Shown piece after piece: positions 8,881 through 20,880 of a stretch of DNA of 25,799 nt; positions within the stretch are counted from its first letter, which is position 1; each line of letters begins with the position of its first letter. The notes below the pieces were generated by a model, which was given only the letters and a program-made list of their open reading frames with translations, was not told the DNA's origin and made no database searches. The stretch is from Sanguinoderma infundibulare (lineage: Eukaryota; Basidiomycota; Agaricomycetes; Polyporales; Polyporaceae), in the NCBI GenBank assembly GCA_032821775.1, contig JAVLRN010000048.1, forward strand, positions 1-25,799, given 5' to 3'. The position numbers and the translations under genes were made by a program.

Positions 8881-11490
8881 TCACGACTGCCGCTTGCGGA
8901 ACAGCACCTGCGCCGTGTGCGACGGCAGGTCCGCGGCCCCAAAGCGGACGTTCGCCGGGCGCTTGCCCTCCTCGGCGAACTTGACGTCGTAGTTGAGCAC
9001 GAGGTGCGCCATCATCGTCTTCAGCTCGTTCGCCGCAAAGAACCTGCCCGGGCTTTACAGACCCGCCACCAATCAACCCTCCGTCAGCCTTCCCCACCCA
9101 AGAAGCCACGATGGCCAAGTAAAGGATAGCTGACCAAGCGTGCTTCCCCCCTCCGAACGTAATAAAGTCCACAGACGTGTTCACGAGCTGGTGCTTCGTC
9201 GCCTCCTCGAGCCCGCCGCCCTCGCGCATGCGCGCGAACCGGAACGGGTCGAACACCGCCGGGTCCGTGTAGCGCGTGTCGTCCGAGTGCGCGGTGATCG
9301 CCGCCGCGGCCACGAGCGTGCCCTTTGGGATCCGCGTCCCGTCCGAGAGCGTCACGTCCTTCATCGCCTTGCGGAACAGGTTCACTGTACATTAGTGCGA
9401 CGGGATTGTCAGCATCTGGCGCGAGAAGCAGACGATCCTGCCATGCCACAATTGACGCTGACTCGGACTGCCAGCCTCGAGTGCGATATACGGTGCGCAG
9501 GTGATGGTGGCGCGTAAAGAGCAATCACCGGGTGTGCAATGATACTGGACTTACTGAGAGATCCGTCAGCGAGACGCATCGACTCCTTGAGGAAGCTGTC
9601 CAGTTTGCGCATCTTCCCGATCGACACCTTGCTCCAGCCGTCCTCGGCAACGATGCTCTCGACTTCTTCTCGCAAAGGCTGAATGTACTGAGTATATGCG
9701 GCGAGGTTATACAGCGCATGAGTGAAAGCCTGTGCATCGAACGTCAGCCCCGGACATCAAAACGGAACGGGGAAGTTCAGGACAGAACACGCACCCCGCT
9801 AGACGTGTGGATCGCGCCAAAGTTGACCAAGAGCACCTTCTCGACGACGGTGTCGAACAGAGTGCCCTTCGCGTGTGCCTCTTCAAGCAGCCACTGGAGC
9901 ATGTCACGCGGCTTGTCTTCCCAATCTGGGCCATGCTCGTCGAGCATCCGCTGCCGCTCCTGCAGCATCGGAACGACCATTGGCGTGAGGATATTTTTGT
10001 TCTTTGACACCATGGGTATCGCTTTGGCAATTAATCTATAGAAGGGTAGATAAAATTAGCAAGGTATTTGAGATCGGAGAAATGTTTCTACGCACGGTTT
10101 AAGGAAGTCCGGAAAGAAATTAATGATCACGGAGGACAGGAATACATCGTTTGTGAAGTTGATCGTAACGTCCAGATATTTCTGGTCACGACCTGTTCAC
10201 GACGACGCGTCAACAATCGCTGCGATGCGCACTACCAGCAGCCAAACGTTGGATACTCACACCGCGGTAGGCCTACGATAACGCGGTTGCTCGCCCTCGC
10301 AATAATCTTCTGCACGACCGGCCAAGCCGTGATCGCGACCCATTCTGGCAACAGGACCCCAGCGGGGCAAGACTGTCAGCCAAGGCAAGCCTTTTCTCCC
10401 ACGAACGCATGGGCGGGTGCGCCTCTGTGCGCCTGTAAAATACGTACCATCCTCTTCGGCAGGCACGTACTCCTGAAACGCGGCCTGGACTTCGTCGAGA
10501 ACGTCGGGGAACACGGCTGCGAGATTCCGAGTGAGTTTGTCGCGGACGACAGCGATATGAAACTGGTCGTCTATGCCCGGGCCGATGGTGTGTCTGAGTT
10601 GGAGTAACTATACGGGCGCAAGTAAGCAAAGCCGATCAGAAGAGAGCCAAGGCATAGCGCCCCAAATAACATAAGCAGTTGGTAGCCTCGTAACCAGGCG
10701 TTTCGGACATGACCCATGACGTCCCGGGGACGTGTCCAAACGAAAACGTGTGATGAGTATTGTACACGCATATAAGCCGTTCTTGGGTTGAAGCGATAGC
10801 CGCGCGAGCCAGCCATGGCGCGAGAAGATGAGGCATCTAGGGTCAATCCAAACGAGTTCGCGTTCTGGTGCGGGCTACCCAACCCCATCCGCCTCCGGGG
10901 AGGGTACGAGGTTGGGTAGACTGCACGAGAAGGCCCCCACTCCAGAATATTTCACCGGAGGTTGTGCACGCGTCCCGGGACGGCATCCAAGCCGTAGTGG
11001 AGAGGATATGTTGTGAAAGGGGGTGAGGCGTACCTGAGTGACGGCCTCCATCTGGGAGAGCTCGTCATCCGGGCTTCGACGGAGCTCGTCGATAAGTTTC
11101 GGGCCGGTGACGACGACGAGCCAGCCGTCGAGCATCGAAATCTTGAAGATGGACCCGTAGAACTGTGGCGTCGGGCATATTTCCTGTCAACGAAGGGACA
11201 AGGAGACGAGTATGAGGGGTGTGCGCGCACCTTCTTGTAGCCCTCTCGCAACATGCGCTCCGTGTCGCCGCCGACAAAGCGGAACGCGCCGAGGTACGAG
11301 AGAAGGGGCGCGGAAGGCCCGATGGTCGGTATGGAATGCAACTGAGATAGGGAAAACCGGTGGATGTGAGGACGGGAAGTGGCCAAGTGAGGAGAGGACG
11401 TACGGGATTAGATCGTCGGAGGACGAAGGAGGTGAGGACGAGAACCGCGGCGAAAGCAGCGAAGAGCTGCCATGAGTCGGCTTCGGACAT
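8881..11490 (-). CDS. cytochrome P450 monooxygenase, intact, 10 exons
   Basis: Microsomal heme monooxygenase; substrate unknown. Exons (minus): 11490-11404, 11341-11231, 11183-11034, 10607-10448, 10344-10261, 10192-10096, 10035-9795, 9729-9555, 9384-9135, 9052-8881. All introns are GT..AG and the spliced frame is 508 codons plus TGA without interruption, the usual P450 length. Residues 7-25 form a hydrophobic membrane anchor (AAFAAVLVLTSFVL), followed by a Pro-rich hinge (IPTIGPSAP). The I-helix motif is FGAIHTSSG (302-310), split from AFTHALYNLA by an intron. ExxR is KESMRL (E359, R362), the PxRF motif is PFRF (415-418), and the heme loop is FGGGKHACPG (445-454) with Cys452 as thiolate ligand. 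The Cys452 codon is split TG|C by the last intron. The weakest junction is exon 2/3 (47-nt intron, giving GYKKEICPTP). It resembles Agaricomycete P450s; I do not assign a CYP family. Confidence 0.93.
10608..11033 (-). other. long third intron of the P450 gene (426 nt)
   Basis: Donor GTACGC after the codons for EAVTQ, acceptor CCGTATAG before LLQLRHTIGPG, phase 0. The other eight introns are 47-170 nt. The flanking residues read on smoothly as in related P450s, so no exon seems to be missing. I see no ORF, inverted repeat or target-site duplication marking an insertion inside it. Confidence 0.75.
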
Positions 11491-11510
11491 GTTAATCTGT
11501 GTTAATCTGT
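11491..11510. repeat. perfect 10-bp tandem duplication abutting the P450 start codon
   Basis: GTTAATCTGT is repeated twice without a gap on the plus strand; on the coding strand this is ACAGATTAAC twice, directly followed by the ATG at 11490. It places A at -3 (AACATG), a good fungal start context. It lies in the 5' leader and may be a slippage product. Confidence 0.85.
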
Positions 11511-12575
11511 GTTTGCCGAGGTGCGCGGAGGCGACGCGGGGATGCAGCAAATGAAAAGCTGTGCCGACAGCGTGTGGTCAGCTCGAAGTTAAACGGTGGG
11601 CAAAAGACGGGAGGAGGTCGGAGAAGAGCGATGGGCGCGGGGAGGTCGAGGTTGGGAAAGGGGGCTCGAGCGAGGAGAGCGGGGGTGCATCGGAGGGCAG
11701 CATTTAACGGGGCACGAGGAGAGGCGGTGGGTGGGGCGTTTGGAGGAGGAATAAAATTCGAGTGCCACGGAGGGAGCGGGCGGCAGGCGAAGGACGCAAG
11801 AGAGAAACGCGAGGTGGGCGTCGCGACTCGCACGCTCGGGGAATGGGAAGCAGATCGACCGATGCAAGATGCGCCTTGCCTCTTTTGCACCTCGTCGATG
11901 CTCTCACTCGACTGCTCGCCCCGAGCAGCACTTGTGCATCCTTTTCCGAGGTCCCAGTGTGACACAAGAAGCGATCGTCGAGGAGAGAGACGAGCTGGGG
12001 CTTGGCCTTGGACGCGTGTTGCCGCAAGCAAGGACGCAATCCTCCAGGGACTGGGGTAGTGGCGGGAGTGATATAGAAGGGAGTGGCCGATTGAGCACGC
12101 GTCGAGCTAGCAGAAGGAGGAGAAGCCGACGCCTAGGATGAGCCTGGGAGAGACTCGCGGAAGAAGAAGAGGGCGCGGGGAGATAACATGGCTGCCCGGA
12201 GGACGAGTGCCGGTCACGTTCGCGCTCAGGCACGGTCACGACGTCGACATCCAGGTCAGACTGAGAGTCAGAGGCCAGAACAGATACGACACGCGAGCAA
12301 CCAGCCCCCGCGTGCACGACAGCCTTCCCACCGATCTCCCGATCTGACAGCTCCCAAGCCAATCGGGACGCGTGCAGTCTGTGTGACAGCAGGCACGCGG
12401 TCGTGACACACGCGTCCGCGAACACTCCATGCTTGCTAGTCCATCCTCGGCCTCTCGTCCATGTTCGCTCTCGTCCCCAGGAAGATCGAGCTGAAGGCGA
12501 AGCACACCCCGCCGGCATCAGCTGCTCCATCTGCTCCAACTGCACTTCCAGTTCCTGGTCCCTCGGTATCCGTAG
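11511..12575. other. divergent intergenic region spanning the A/B unit junction
   Basis: Upstream of the P450 (minus) and of the plus-strand broken gene. Purine-rich on the plus strand (many GAGG/GGAGG runs at 11600-11840), hence CT-rich on the P450 coding strand, as expected of a fungal promoter. Long overlapping frames cross it (11499-12059 plus, 11904-12545 minus) but are compositional. The copy junction at 12000/12001 is seamless, with no repeat or insertion scar. No clear TATA element. Confidence 0.5.
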
Positions 12576-13834
12576 CCCAATCCAAGCGTCGACCTCTCTC
12601 GTAACTTATCTCGCTCGCTCGCCTGCCAATGTCTAGCTCCCCCGCTCAACCACAGCTGTCCCCCTCCCGCTCTCCTTCGTTTTCCGCCGCTTTCCCTCGT
12701 TCTCCTCGCGACACTCCTGCAACACCGCCTACCTCGTCTACCTGTTCTCCACACGTCCCGCCTACGCCCCCCGACCGCTCTTCTCGCATCGCACCAGATC
12801 TTAACGTCAGCGTCGCTCCCCAGTCCAACGACACTCCCAACAGTTCCTCCGACGTTCGGTGACACAATCCTGCCATGCTCCGACCCTACTCCGAGCCCAG
12901 AGCCCTCCCCAAACCTGCACGACGCGAAACGCAGAGAGAAAGGCAAAGACAAGTCCACCGACCACGGCCCCAGCGACCAAGATCTCGCCATCCTCCTCAC
13001 CCTTTCCCTCTCTGACCACGCCCTCTGTGCAGATGTCGACGTCCGGCGTGCCGTCAACGCAGCTCAAGACGGCTGTACATCCCTCCCCGTCCTACCGACA
13101 CTAATTGCTGATCTTCATCCAGGGTTTCCCCTCATCTTCCTCGTCCAGCACTCACCCCGCGATTGCATGGATCAATGTCCGCATCCCTCTTTTGTATTGA
13201 CGCTTAGCACCACCCGGAGCACATGGTCCAGGTACGTGACTTGTTGCCGTTTGTCCGATGCGGGTGGGGTTGACCGCATTGTGTGGGCGGTTAGATGGGC
13301 GATTGACGTGATCATTACAGACATTACCAAGACATGGCTGGACCTCCAGCCGGCCCTTCAACGTACGCACGAACACCAGTCCATGCTGTGAGGCCTACTG
13401 CCTGCTAAACCTCTCGTGCTACATGTACAGTTGAATATGACAAGATTGCCGCGCAACACAGCCGTATGTTCTACCGGACGACGCTCGAGTTCTACGCGCC
13501 TGTTCAGATGCTCGCGCGTCATCGCGATCACATGTACTTGGACGGCTACGCTGGCCCTCGCCGCAAGATCGACACCGTCGAGCCGTTGCCTCTTGTTTCC
13601 TAAACGACACGCACGATATGCCAGACGGACCATCAGCGCCGCGCCGCGCCTACGTCATGAAAATGCTCACCTTCGACACCATCATTTTGAAATCAGTCTC
13701 CGCCGTCCACCCACCCGTTCGGACGTCGACAACGACAGTCGCCACAACAGACGCCACCCAGGAACACCAGGCCGCCGCGAGATGAGCATGTGGAGGACAA
13801 AGACGCAGTCAGTAACGGGGAGAACGCATGTGAG
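12576..13834 (+). pseudogene. copy B of broken plus-strand exon block 1
   Basis: Identical to 576-1834: same ATG (12629), same UIM-like segment (12975-13016), same intron candidates (13232-13320, 13388-13430) and the same frame breaks. The duplicated donor follows at 13832-13873. Confidence 0.45.
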
Positions 13835-13937
13835 GTGAGTACATACACGGTGAACGAAGACGAGGTGAGTACAGGGAGGAGGAAGACGGCGGGGCGCAAT
13901 GAGCGAGGCTCATGCCGTCCTCCCCCTTTCTTTACAG

Positions 13938-15399
13938 CCTTTATACCCTCTATCAGAGTCCGTGCGCAGACCGCGGACTCGCCCTCGCCGTCGTGCCATC
14001 TCTCAGGCCTGTTTCCGAGGCCCGGCCGTCATCACGCTCGCGTCCCCGGCGTCCCGTCTCGCCTCCCCCAAGCGAGCGCCCTCCATTTCACAGTCCCGCC
14101 TATCCCAAACACACCCCTACTCTCACATGCACCGCACGAATAATTACAGATCAGAATGCACAGACGTGGCTGCCGGTAGCCCAGCCCTGTCTCTCGCCCG
14201 CCCTCGCCGACCCTCGTCGTGGTTCTCGAAGTTGACGAAACCGAAGCCACGACTTTTGTCCTCAATTGGACCATCGCCTCGCCCTCAAACGGCGATCACA
14301 GAACGGCCTACGTTCTCTACGAACGCCATCCAACTGTCGGCGTGGCGGGGACGAGTTCTGGCCTCGGTCGCGGCGGATGCTCGGCCGCTGCCCCCAGAAT
14401 ATGTGTCATATCTCCCGAACGCTGGCTATTCACGCGTGCCGAACTGGCTTGCGAGGATTCCGGGACACTTCCGCACCACCTGCACTCGTCGTTGCGGCCG
14501 TCGAAGCCGTTTCGAGTGTGCTGCCCAAGGAGGCGGACCCTAGCACGACGATTTTCGACTTTTCGAATTCTGCCTCACACGGGCAGGGCGTCGATTGTAA
14601 TCGCTTTGAGAGATGTTCGCGGAGCTAGGATGCACCTTTCGGCGTGGATACGGCCGTTTGTGAGCGGGCGAGGTGAAATATTGAAGGTCTGGACCCACAA
14701 TCTTTGTCCTAACTTACGTTGTACGTGTCTATTCACCCAGAAATCATGTCTATTATCGTGTCGAACACGTTTCTTGACCTACGATGCAGTTTACACAGCG
14801 ATCCCAAGAGGTTGAAAAAATCGCGTTTTCAGTGCGGTTTCATGGCGGCCGAAAATGCGCGCCGTCTCCCGCCCTCGGCTCTTGTCGGATGGCCGAGCGG
14901 ACCGTTTCTACGGGCTCGGGGGATCGCATACAACGCTTGTGAAGCGTCTGTACTGTCCCCAGACGACTTTTTGAAAATGGTGTCTTGGCGGTTTTCGTCG
15001 GTGGCGGGCCCTGGTGGCGCATCTGCTCTCCCGCCCCTCCTCCGCCCTCGGAGGTCATCTTGGCTGTTTAACGTGACTTTCAAAACCCTACAGGGATCGT
15101 GCAACAAATAGTACCACGGGTGGACACGACGGATGTTGTAACCCTGAATGATGCATTAGGGAGTGTTGGCGTGGATCTCAGGGTGCGTCTCCTCGTCTTA
15201 CCCATTCAAACCCTCATCCAATCCGACCCTCCAGGCGGAAGAAGAGACCCTCCAACGACGCACGAACGATACTGCGGGGACAGAACAGCGGCGCAGGAAC
15301 ATCCGGGAGCTCGGCTCGGGCAGGCGCGCAAAGACGATCAATGACAACCCCTACCGCCTCTCGCGATTCTCCGCCCGCCCTCGAATCATTACGCGATGA
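13938..15399 (+). pseudogene. copy B of broken plus-strand exon block 2
   Basis: Identical to 1938-3399, with the same frame changes near 14477, 14597 and 14720, and the same clean intron at 15183-15234. Confidence 0.45.
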
Positions 15400-16722
15400 T
15401 TTCTAGGCACCGCAGCGTCATCCCAGACCGTTCGCCTGCTCATCGACGCGATTTGGAAATACGCTTAGAATGCGCGGTCGCCTCTCTGCCGGACCGGACG
15501 GAATTTCTCGATTCCGGGAATTTGGTCTCGTATGGCCGTCCAGTGCCCGAGGTGACTTCGGACGAGCCAGCTGAGTCGCGCGCGCACGATGATTTGTCGA
15601 AACGAAGCGGTACGAGTGGGCGCGAATGTTTTTCGTCAGGCGGGCAAACCACTGACATCCACTCTGTCTCTCCCTGCAGGGCTCCGCGCGCAAAGAAATC
15701 GAGCATCGTACGATGGCCCTTGACACTGGCCGCAACGATCGCGAGGGCTACGGCTGCCGGTGGGCGCAGTGGGGAAATGCGCGATTTGATCGCGGTTTCG
15801 AGGCCGCCGGCGAGAAAGCACCGTGCACTTTTACAGCGACTTCCGCCCCCATCCGGTCACGCTCGCGCACCTCCGCCGACGGTTCAACATTGTCAGCAGC
15901 CAGCTCCTGTGCAATGACTCCTTCACGGACATGTTCGACCGCTCTGTGCTGTACTTCGAGCTCTTGGAGTCGCTGGAGGTAATCGTCATTTCTACAATCT
16001 CGATCACCCGCCCTGTATTGAGGGCCTTACAAAGACCATTTCTAGACAGAGTCGCTTGCGAGTATGATGACGATGCCGATCATGAGTTGTCACCTCGGTA
16101 AAGGCCGTTGCCGGGAAGAAGTCGTCACCGAAGGGTGCACCGTGGGTCCGCGAGCGCACCATCATCTACGAAGGCAGCGCCGGACCGCGCGAGCTGCTGG
16201 AGGCCATCGTCATCCAAGCGCAGGCCGCGCTCAAGGGCCTCGAGGGCATGAAGATAGCTGAGCCGGAGACGCAGGAGATGTCAGAGGAGCAGAAGTGGAT
16301 GATGGTGGATCAGAAGGGCAAGGGCAAGGACGACGGGACGGTCGTGTCCGAGGAGAACCAGAAGTTGCTCAACTTCTGCCAGCGGATCATCAACACTGCC
16401 AAAGCAATCGACCGCTCGCTAGTGGACACGAAGCGCAAGGCGTTCGTCGACCGGCTACACGCCGGGCTCCCGAAGATCCCCGTGTCATCGAACACCCAGC
16501 ACTGATCGAGGTGGGCGAGACGGAGGAGAGCGCGATGGAGGCATATGTCAAGTGGGCAAACCGCGCGCGGTTCGAGTACTGCGACTTCATAGTCCCACCA
16601 CCGGGGAACGTGCCTGAGGGCGAGTAACACCAGGTGCCGAACTACATGTTCTACTTAACAACGAAGCGCGCATGCTCGCCAACTCGGCCATTCCGAAGCG
16701 GTCGCTGGCCATCGTCAAGGAG
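15400..16722 (+). pseudogene. copy B of broken BRUCE/BIRC6-like gene segment
   Basis: Identical to 3400-4722. Every defect recurs: TAG 15466-15468, shifts near 15815, 16086, 16503 and 16656, TAA 16625-16627, and loss of the E2 core after 16722. Shared lesions mean they predate the duplication, or that both copies come from one consensus. Confidence 0.55.
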
Positions 16723-18223
16723 GTTGGTGTGATGTATTCGCTGCTCCCGCACGAAGAGGGCGGTGGGAGTGGAAAGATACTACTTAACATCGATTTGATT
16801 CCAGACGCGCAGGCGGAATCGACTGACAAATATGATGCGTGAGTGCAAAACCAGGCCCAGGGGAACGTTCGGGACGCGCTAACAATTGCACGGCAGCAGG
16901 CCGGCCGACCAGAAACGTCCGGGTGCTTCGTGCAGTGTCGTACGACACTCCTTGCAACCTCGTGGAACTTCTCGGCCCCCGCAAAGATGTCCCACTTGTT
17001 TCTCCGCTCCCCGCAGTCGTTTGATGATGTTAGCTGACAATTTGGTTCCAGGGAGCCGCACAGATGGCATACTTACCACGTCGGGGATGCGCCCCCGAGA
17101 GAAACTGGTAGTAGTCTTTTCAGCCTCCTGTTCTCATCGTCTGTATGTGGCCCGGGCAAGTATCGAACACCTGCGACATATGCAATCATTGAGAAGCTCT
17201 AACCTTGTATAGTCAATGATGCGGTCCTCGAGAGGACAGGCGGTCTGGACGGTCGCGCGCAGGTCACCTCGCGATTCAAACGCGGCTCCAAATTGGATCA
17301 TGGCTGGCTTCGATGCTGAAGACTCCCAGCAAGCCCAGGCCATCGCTTCCACACACACAGCGGACGGCTGAAAATTCCGGGGCCCCGCCCAAGTGTCCAG
17401 GCGCAATATGACATCAAGATTGCGCTTGGAGATCAGGGCAAAGTTACCGACTCCCGGAACACGGAACAGTAAGCGAAATTGGACACGGGTGGAACAGCGG
17501 GGTGAGTGATGTTTACAGTTGTGTATGGTGTGGGCGGGCCCGACGCTCTGGATCATATGTTGAATGGGAGACCGCCGGACTCGGCGCTGCTGGGCCGTCG
17601 TCCGCAGTTGTTGCTTACTCGGATGGGATGACGTTTTAGATCCGCGGCATGCGTAAATTGGTGGGGTTCGAGACCCAGATGATATGTGGGAGGGAGTGCT
17701 CGGACCGTCTCATAATTCGTGCGTGACATCCTGTCATCATCCGAGCGTGTATTGATGCTTTGCATTTGCTTCTAGCACTTGACGTCGTCCCCTCTCTTCT
17801 CCCTCCTCCTTCTCCTGGCTCTCCTTCTACCCAGCTCTCTCCCGCTCTGGCCATCACCCCCTCTGCTCCCGCTATATTGCTCTTCCTAACGACACCACGA
17901 CCGCTCACGACCTACCAGGCACTCGAGTTACCACTTACCCTTGCCCTCACGACACATGCCTCAGGTCTACCGACGACATTCGGAGCGCAATCCCCGCCCG
18001 TCTCTCATCCCCCGCTGCCGGTCCAGCATGGCTTCTCCGGGGTAGCAGCCGCAGCCGACGGATGCAGACGACTCCATCATCCTCGCCGATCTCGTCCGCA
18101 CCAGCGAGGCCTCTCTCCTTTGCAGGCGCGCGCACATGCTCAATCGCCCCCCACCCATTCGTCTTCCTCGCACCCTCACCCTGCGCCCCCGAGAACGAGG
18201 GCAGCTGGGAAGCAGACAAAAAG
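16723..18223. other. copy B of unresolved region
   Basis: Same as 4723-6223: intron-like signals at 16839-16899 and 17469-17518, pyrimidine-rich stretch from about 17770, no gene supported. Confidence 0.35.
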
Positions 18224-18853
18224 TCAGGGAAGAGCGACGGCTCGAACCGTCTCGGGCCGCTCCTCGTCCTCGTCCACACCGGTGTCCTCCCCGCCGCAAT
18301 AGAGCGTGAACGCCTGGCCGGCGTGCGTCGTCTGTCTCAGGATCTCCACCGCCTGCGCGCCGTCCGAAGAGCGCGCCTGGCCCTGCAACGGCAGCCTGCC
18401 CACGCCGTCCCAGTCGCGCCAGACCGGGCCCGCGCTGCACGTGTACTCGTCCGCGTTCGGCTCCGGGCTAGGGGTCCACGACGGGTCGACGATGATGGGC
18501 CGCGTGGGTGGCGCATACGAGCTCGGGCCCGCTTTTGCGTTCGTGTTGCTGGCTGGGAGTAAGGGTGGACGTTTGGCACTGCCGCTGGGGTTGTGGTTGA
18601 GGCATATCCCCAGCGTCCGCGCGGGGTTTGGATGGCCAAGGAGGACACATCGGAGACCATCGTCGGATTGGACCCTGCGTACTGTGACCACCCCGTGATG
18701 GACAAGATGCTCAAGAGTGCGTGCGGGTGCATAGAGAAGGCATCGGGTGCTCCGTTTGGTGCGTGCACCTCCCCCTTTGTCCCTGTCTTCTCGCACGCCT
18801 AACTTTGGTCTTACAGCAGTAATACGCTCGGAACTCGGTACGTGTCCCGTCAA
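18224..18853 (-). CDS. copy B of unrecognised 209-codon minus-strand ORF
   Basis: Identical translation to the ORF at 6224-6853; the coherent part is the C-terminal two thirds, with good G/C third-position bias. Function unknown. Confidence 0.33.
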   Translation of the reverse strand: MTGHVPSSERITAVRPKLGVREDRDKGGGARTKRSTRCLLYAPARTLEHLVHHGVVTVRRVQSDDGLRCVLLGHPNPARTLGICLNHNPSGSAKRPPLLPASNTNAKAGPSSYAPPTRPIIVDPSWTPSPEPNADEYTCSAGPVWRDWDGVGRLPLQGQARSSDGAQAVEILRQTTHAGQAFTLYCGGEDTGVDEDEERPETVRAVALP

Positions 18854-19593
18854 GCTGCGTCCGAGAGCATATTCTCGCCTGCTCTAAGCAATCCGCCCGA
18901 ATTGTCATCGTCAAGACCCACGCGCCCGTTCGGAACTCCCGCCCACTGCCAGGACACCGCCGCCGCTCCGCATCCTCCATGGGTCCCTCCCGTGGACCTC
19001 TCCCTACCAAGTGACCGCCTCGCCCGCATACAACTTTCCGTCACAAGCTGCGGTTGCTTCGATGCCACCAGACCAGGGCTGTGGCAACACACGACCGGTG
19101 TCACCTGATATCGACTACGGATACAGGTGGACGGTGTCCCCCCAGCCCGTGGCTACCCCGCTACCCATGATGGAACCGAGCACATGAACCAGCCACAAAT
19201 GCGACCGCGAGCCTCCACCGCTGTCGCCCGTGTTTGCACTCCCGCCGCTACCGATGCTGAGCCGGAACGTGAGCCAGCTCCGGCCGCTGTCAATGTCGAT
19301 ACCGGTCTCAAAAATGCGGGCGCGGAAGAGGCGCAGACAGCGGACGTGCGCGAGTTGTGCCAATATGTCGCCGCTTCGACGTACCTCCGTAGGTTGCGCC
19401 GGATTCGGCCTCGCCCTTTTCCGCTCACTTATCCGTCCGAATTCCAATGGCATCAGCGGGCTCGGATACGGTGAGCTCATTCTACACACTCCTCCAACAA
19501 CATGTCATGCTCACGCGGCTCCAGAGACAAAGAACTCACCATACGTGCATCCATGTTTCATGGTACATCACCTGAGTATGACTAACTCCGCAG
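18854..19593. other. copy B of unresolved two-strand coding region
   Basis: Same as 6854-7593, with competing plus and minus exon-like readings. Confidence 0.3.
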
Positions 19594-19688
19594 TAGGTCT
19601 GGACGAACACAGTCTCTACGAATGCATCCGGGATGACGAGATCTTCCTTGGCGTCGTTGGTATACTCGAATGTCGAGGCACAGTCTAG
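19594..19688 (+). pseudogene. copy B of PP4R3-like fragment
   Basis: Identical to 7594-7688, stopping at TAG 19686-19688 directly after the ILEC residues. Confidence 0.38.
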
Positions 19689-20880
19689 GCTGAAAGCTCA
19701 GCGAGTACGTAGTTGCAGGTTTACTAGGTGAGTCCAGACAGCTGTCAACTCCAGGGCAAGTGTCTGACGAGTTCCGCGCGAAGACCAGGTGGTGACAAGT
19801 TCCCGGAAACAGTGAGTCCCGAGCCAAACCAAGTACTGAACATCCAAGTTCACAGCCGGCGGCGAGAGACGGGGAGATGGCCACAGTAGTGGCGGTGGAA
19901 GGAGAGCTGTGCACGGAATCTCGCCTCTCGCTTGTGCATAGAGATAGGCGCCCATGGACTTGGACGTGTTTCTGCGTCTGCGGCAGGCTCGTTTGTTTCG
20001 TTTCGGTCATATATCATGCTCTGTACGTGTGTATTTGTCTTGTGTATGTCTTTAGAATATTACTCTCTCAATCCGAATGTCCTGTCCTCCACTACGAAGT
20101 GCCCAATACTGCGACTCTCTCCTCCAACCCCCACTCCAAACTCGCCCCTTCTACTCCAACACAGTCCCCGCTGCGCAAGCCTACCCCCCATTGAGGATAC
20201 CCGACTCTCTCCTCCCGAAGACAGGTTCTCCAAGTCCAATACAGTCCCCTCCGAGAGTGCATCCCCAATACAGCCCCCTCTGAGAGTACTAAGGCAAATG
20301 ATCGATCCGGGAGATTTCAGCACAGATATCAGCCGCGAAACATATATACTGATCCGCTGGTTACGCACATGCGCCCGCGCCCCGAGCTTGCCACCCTCGC
20401 CTCCGCCGCTTCAATCAGCCAAGACGCGCACTGTGCGACCGACCATGAGACGAAGCCACCCGCTCGTCATTTCGATCCCGATACATGTCGGGAACATGGG
20501 CAAGTACAGAAGACGCAAGTTCTTCTTCCTGTACCAGGGCTGCACACCGCTGCAAGACCGTGTCGTTCCCGCATTTCGTCTCTTCGCCTTCGTGTTCGGT
20601 GGCATCAACAAGAGAGGACAATCGGCGAGAGCACAACGAGCGAGACGCAAAGTGTGGTTTCGGAGACGGAGTGAGTCGATGTGCATCAGGACATTGCGGG
20701 AGCCTGTGCTCGCCATCTTTCACGACGACAAAAATATAGTAGAGACACAAGGGCGCAAAAGCGACCAATGCGCGGCGCCACACGGATGTATACTGTACAC
20801 AACTTGTTCGGCCGTCCATCGTCCACAAGGTCAACTCCCAACCTCACGATCACATCGAAAGCCGTGGCATCGACGACGCC
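19689..20880. other. copy B of gene-poor region
   Basis: Same as 7689-8880, including the imperfect 29-nt-period repeat at 20236-20289. No gene supported. Confidence 0.45.

Larger units (their letters stand above)
1..12000. repeat. 12,000-bp tandem unit, copy A
   Basis: First full copy of a head-to-tail repeat. The bases at 1-60 recur at 12001-12060 and 24001-24060, and all open frames in this copy recur 12,000 bases downstream with identical translations. Copy A joins copy B with no spacer, target-site duplication or terminal inverted repeat that I can see. Since the unit is cyclic, position 1 is an arbitrary phase. The unit carries one intact gene (a minus-strand P450) and several broken plus-strand coding regions. 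It could be a recent tandem duplication, an unrolled circle, or an artefact; the round length and lack of divergence favour the last two. Confidence 0.97.

Noticed and set aside
7932..8984. Longest unbroken ORF of the unit (350 codons, plus)
   Set aside because: Composition is Arg/Ser/Pro-rich with no domain, and its end runs antisense through the P450 last exon, so it is a shadow frame in GC-rich DNA.
1..12000. Transposon or Helitron boundaries around the unit
   Set aside because: No terminal inverted repeats, target-site duplications, transposase, reverse transcriptase or Rep/helicase frames were found; only the mosaic of broken genes hints at gene capture.
11499..12059. Plus-strand 186-codon ORF divergent from the P450
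   Set aside because: Very Arg/Gly-rich with purine-run composition and no intron signals or motifs; better read as the P450 promoter region.
11904..12545. Minus-strand 213-codon ORF crossing the unit junction
   Set aside because: Low-complexity Ser/Leu/Arg runs, no recognisable domain. Its crossing of the junction does not prove the junction natural.
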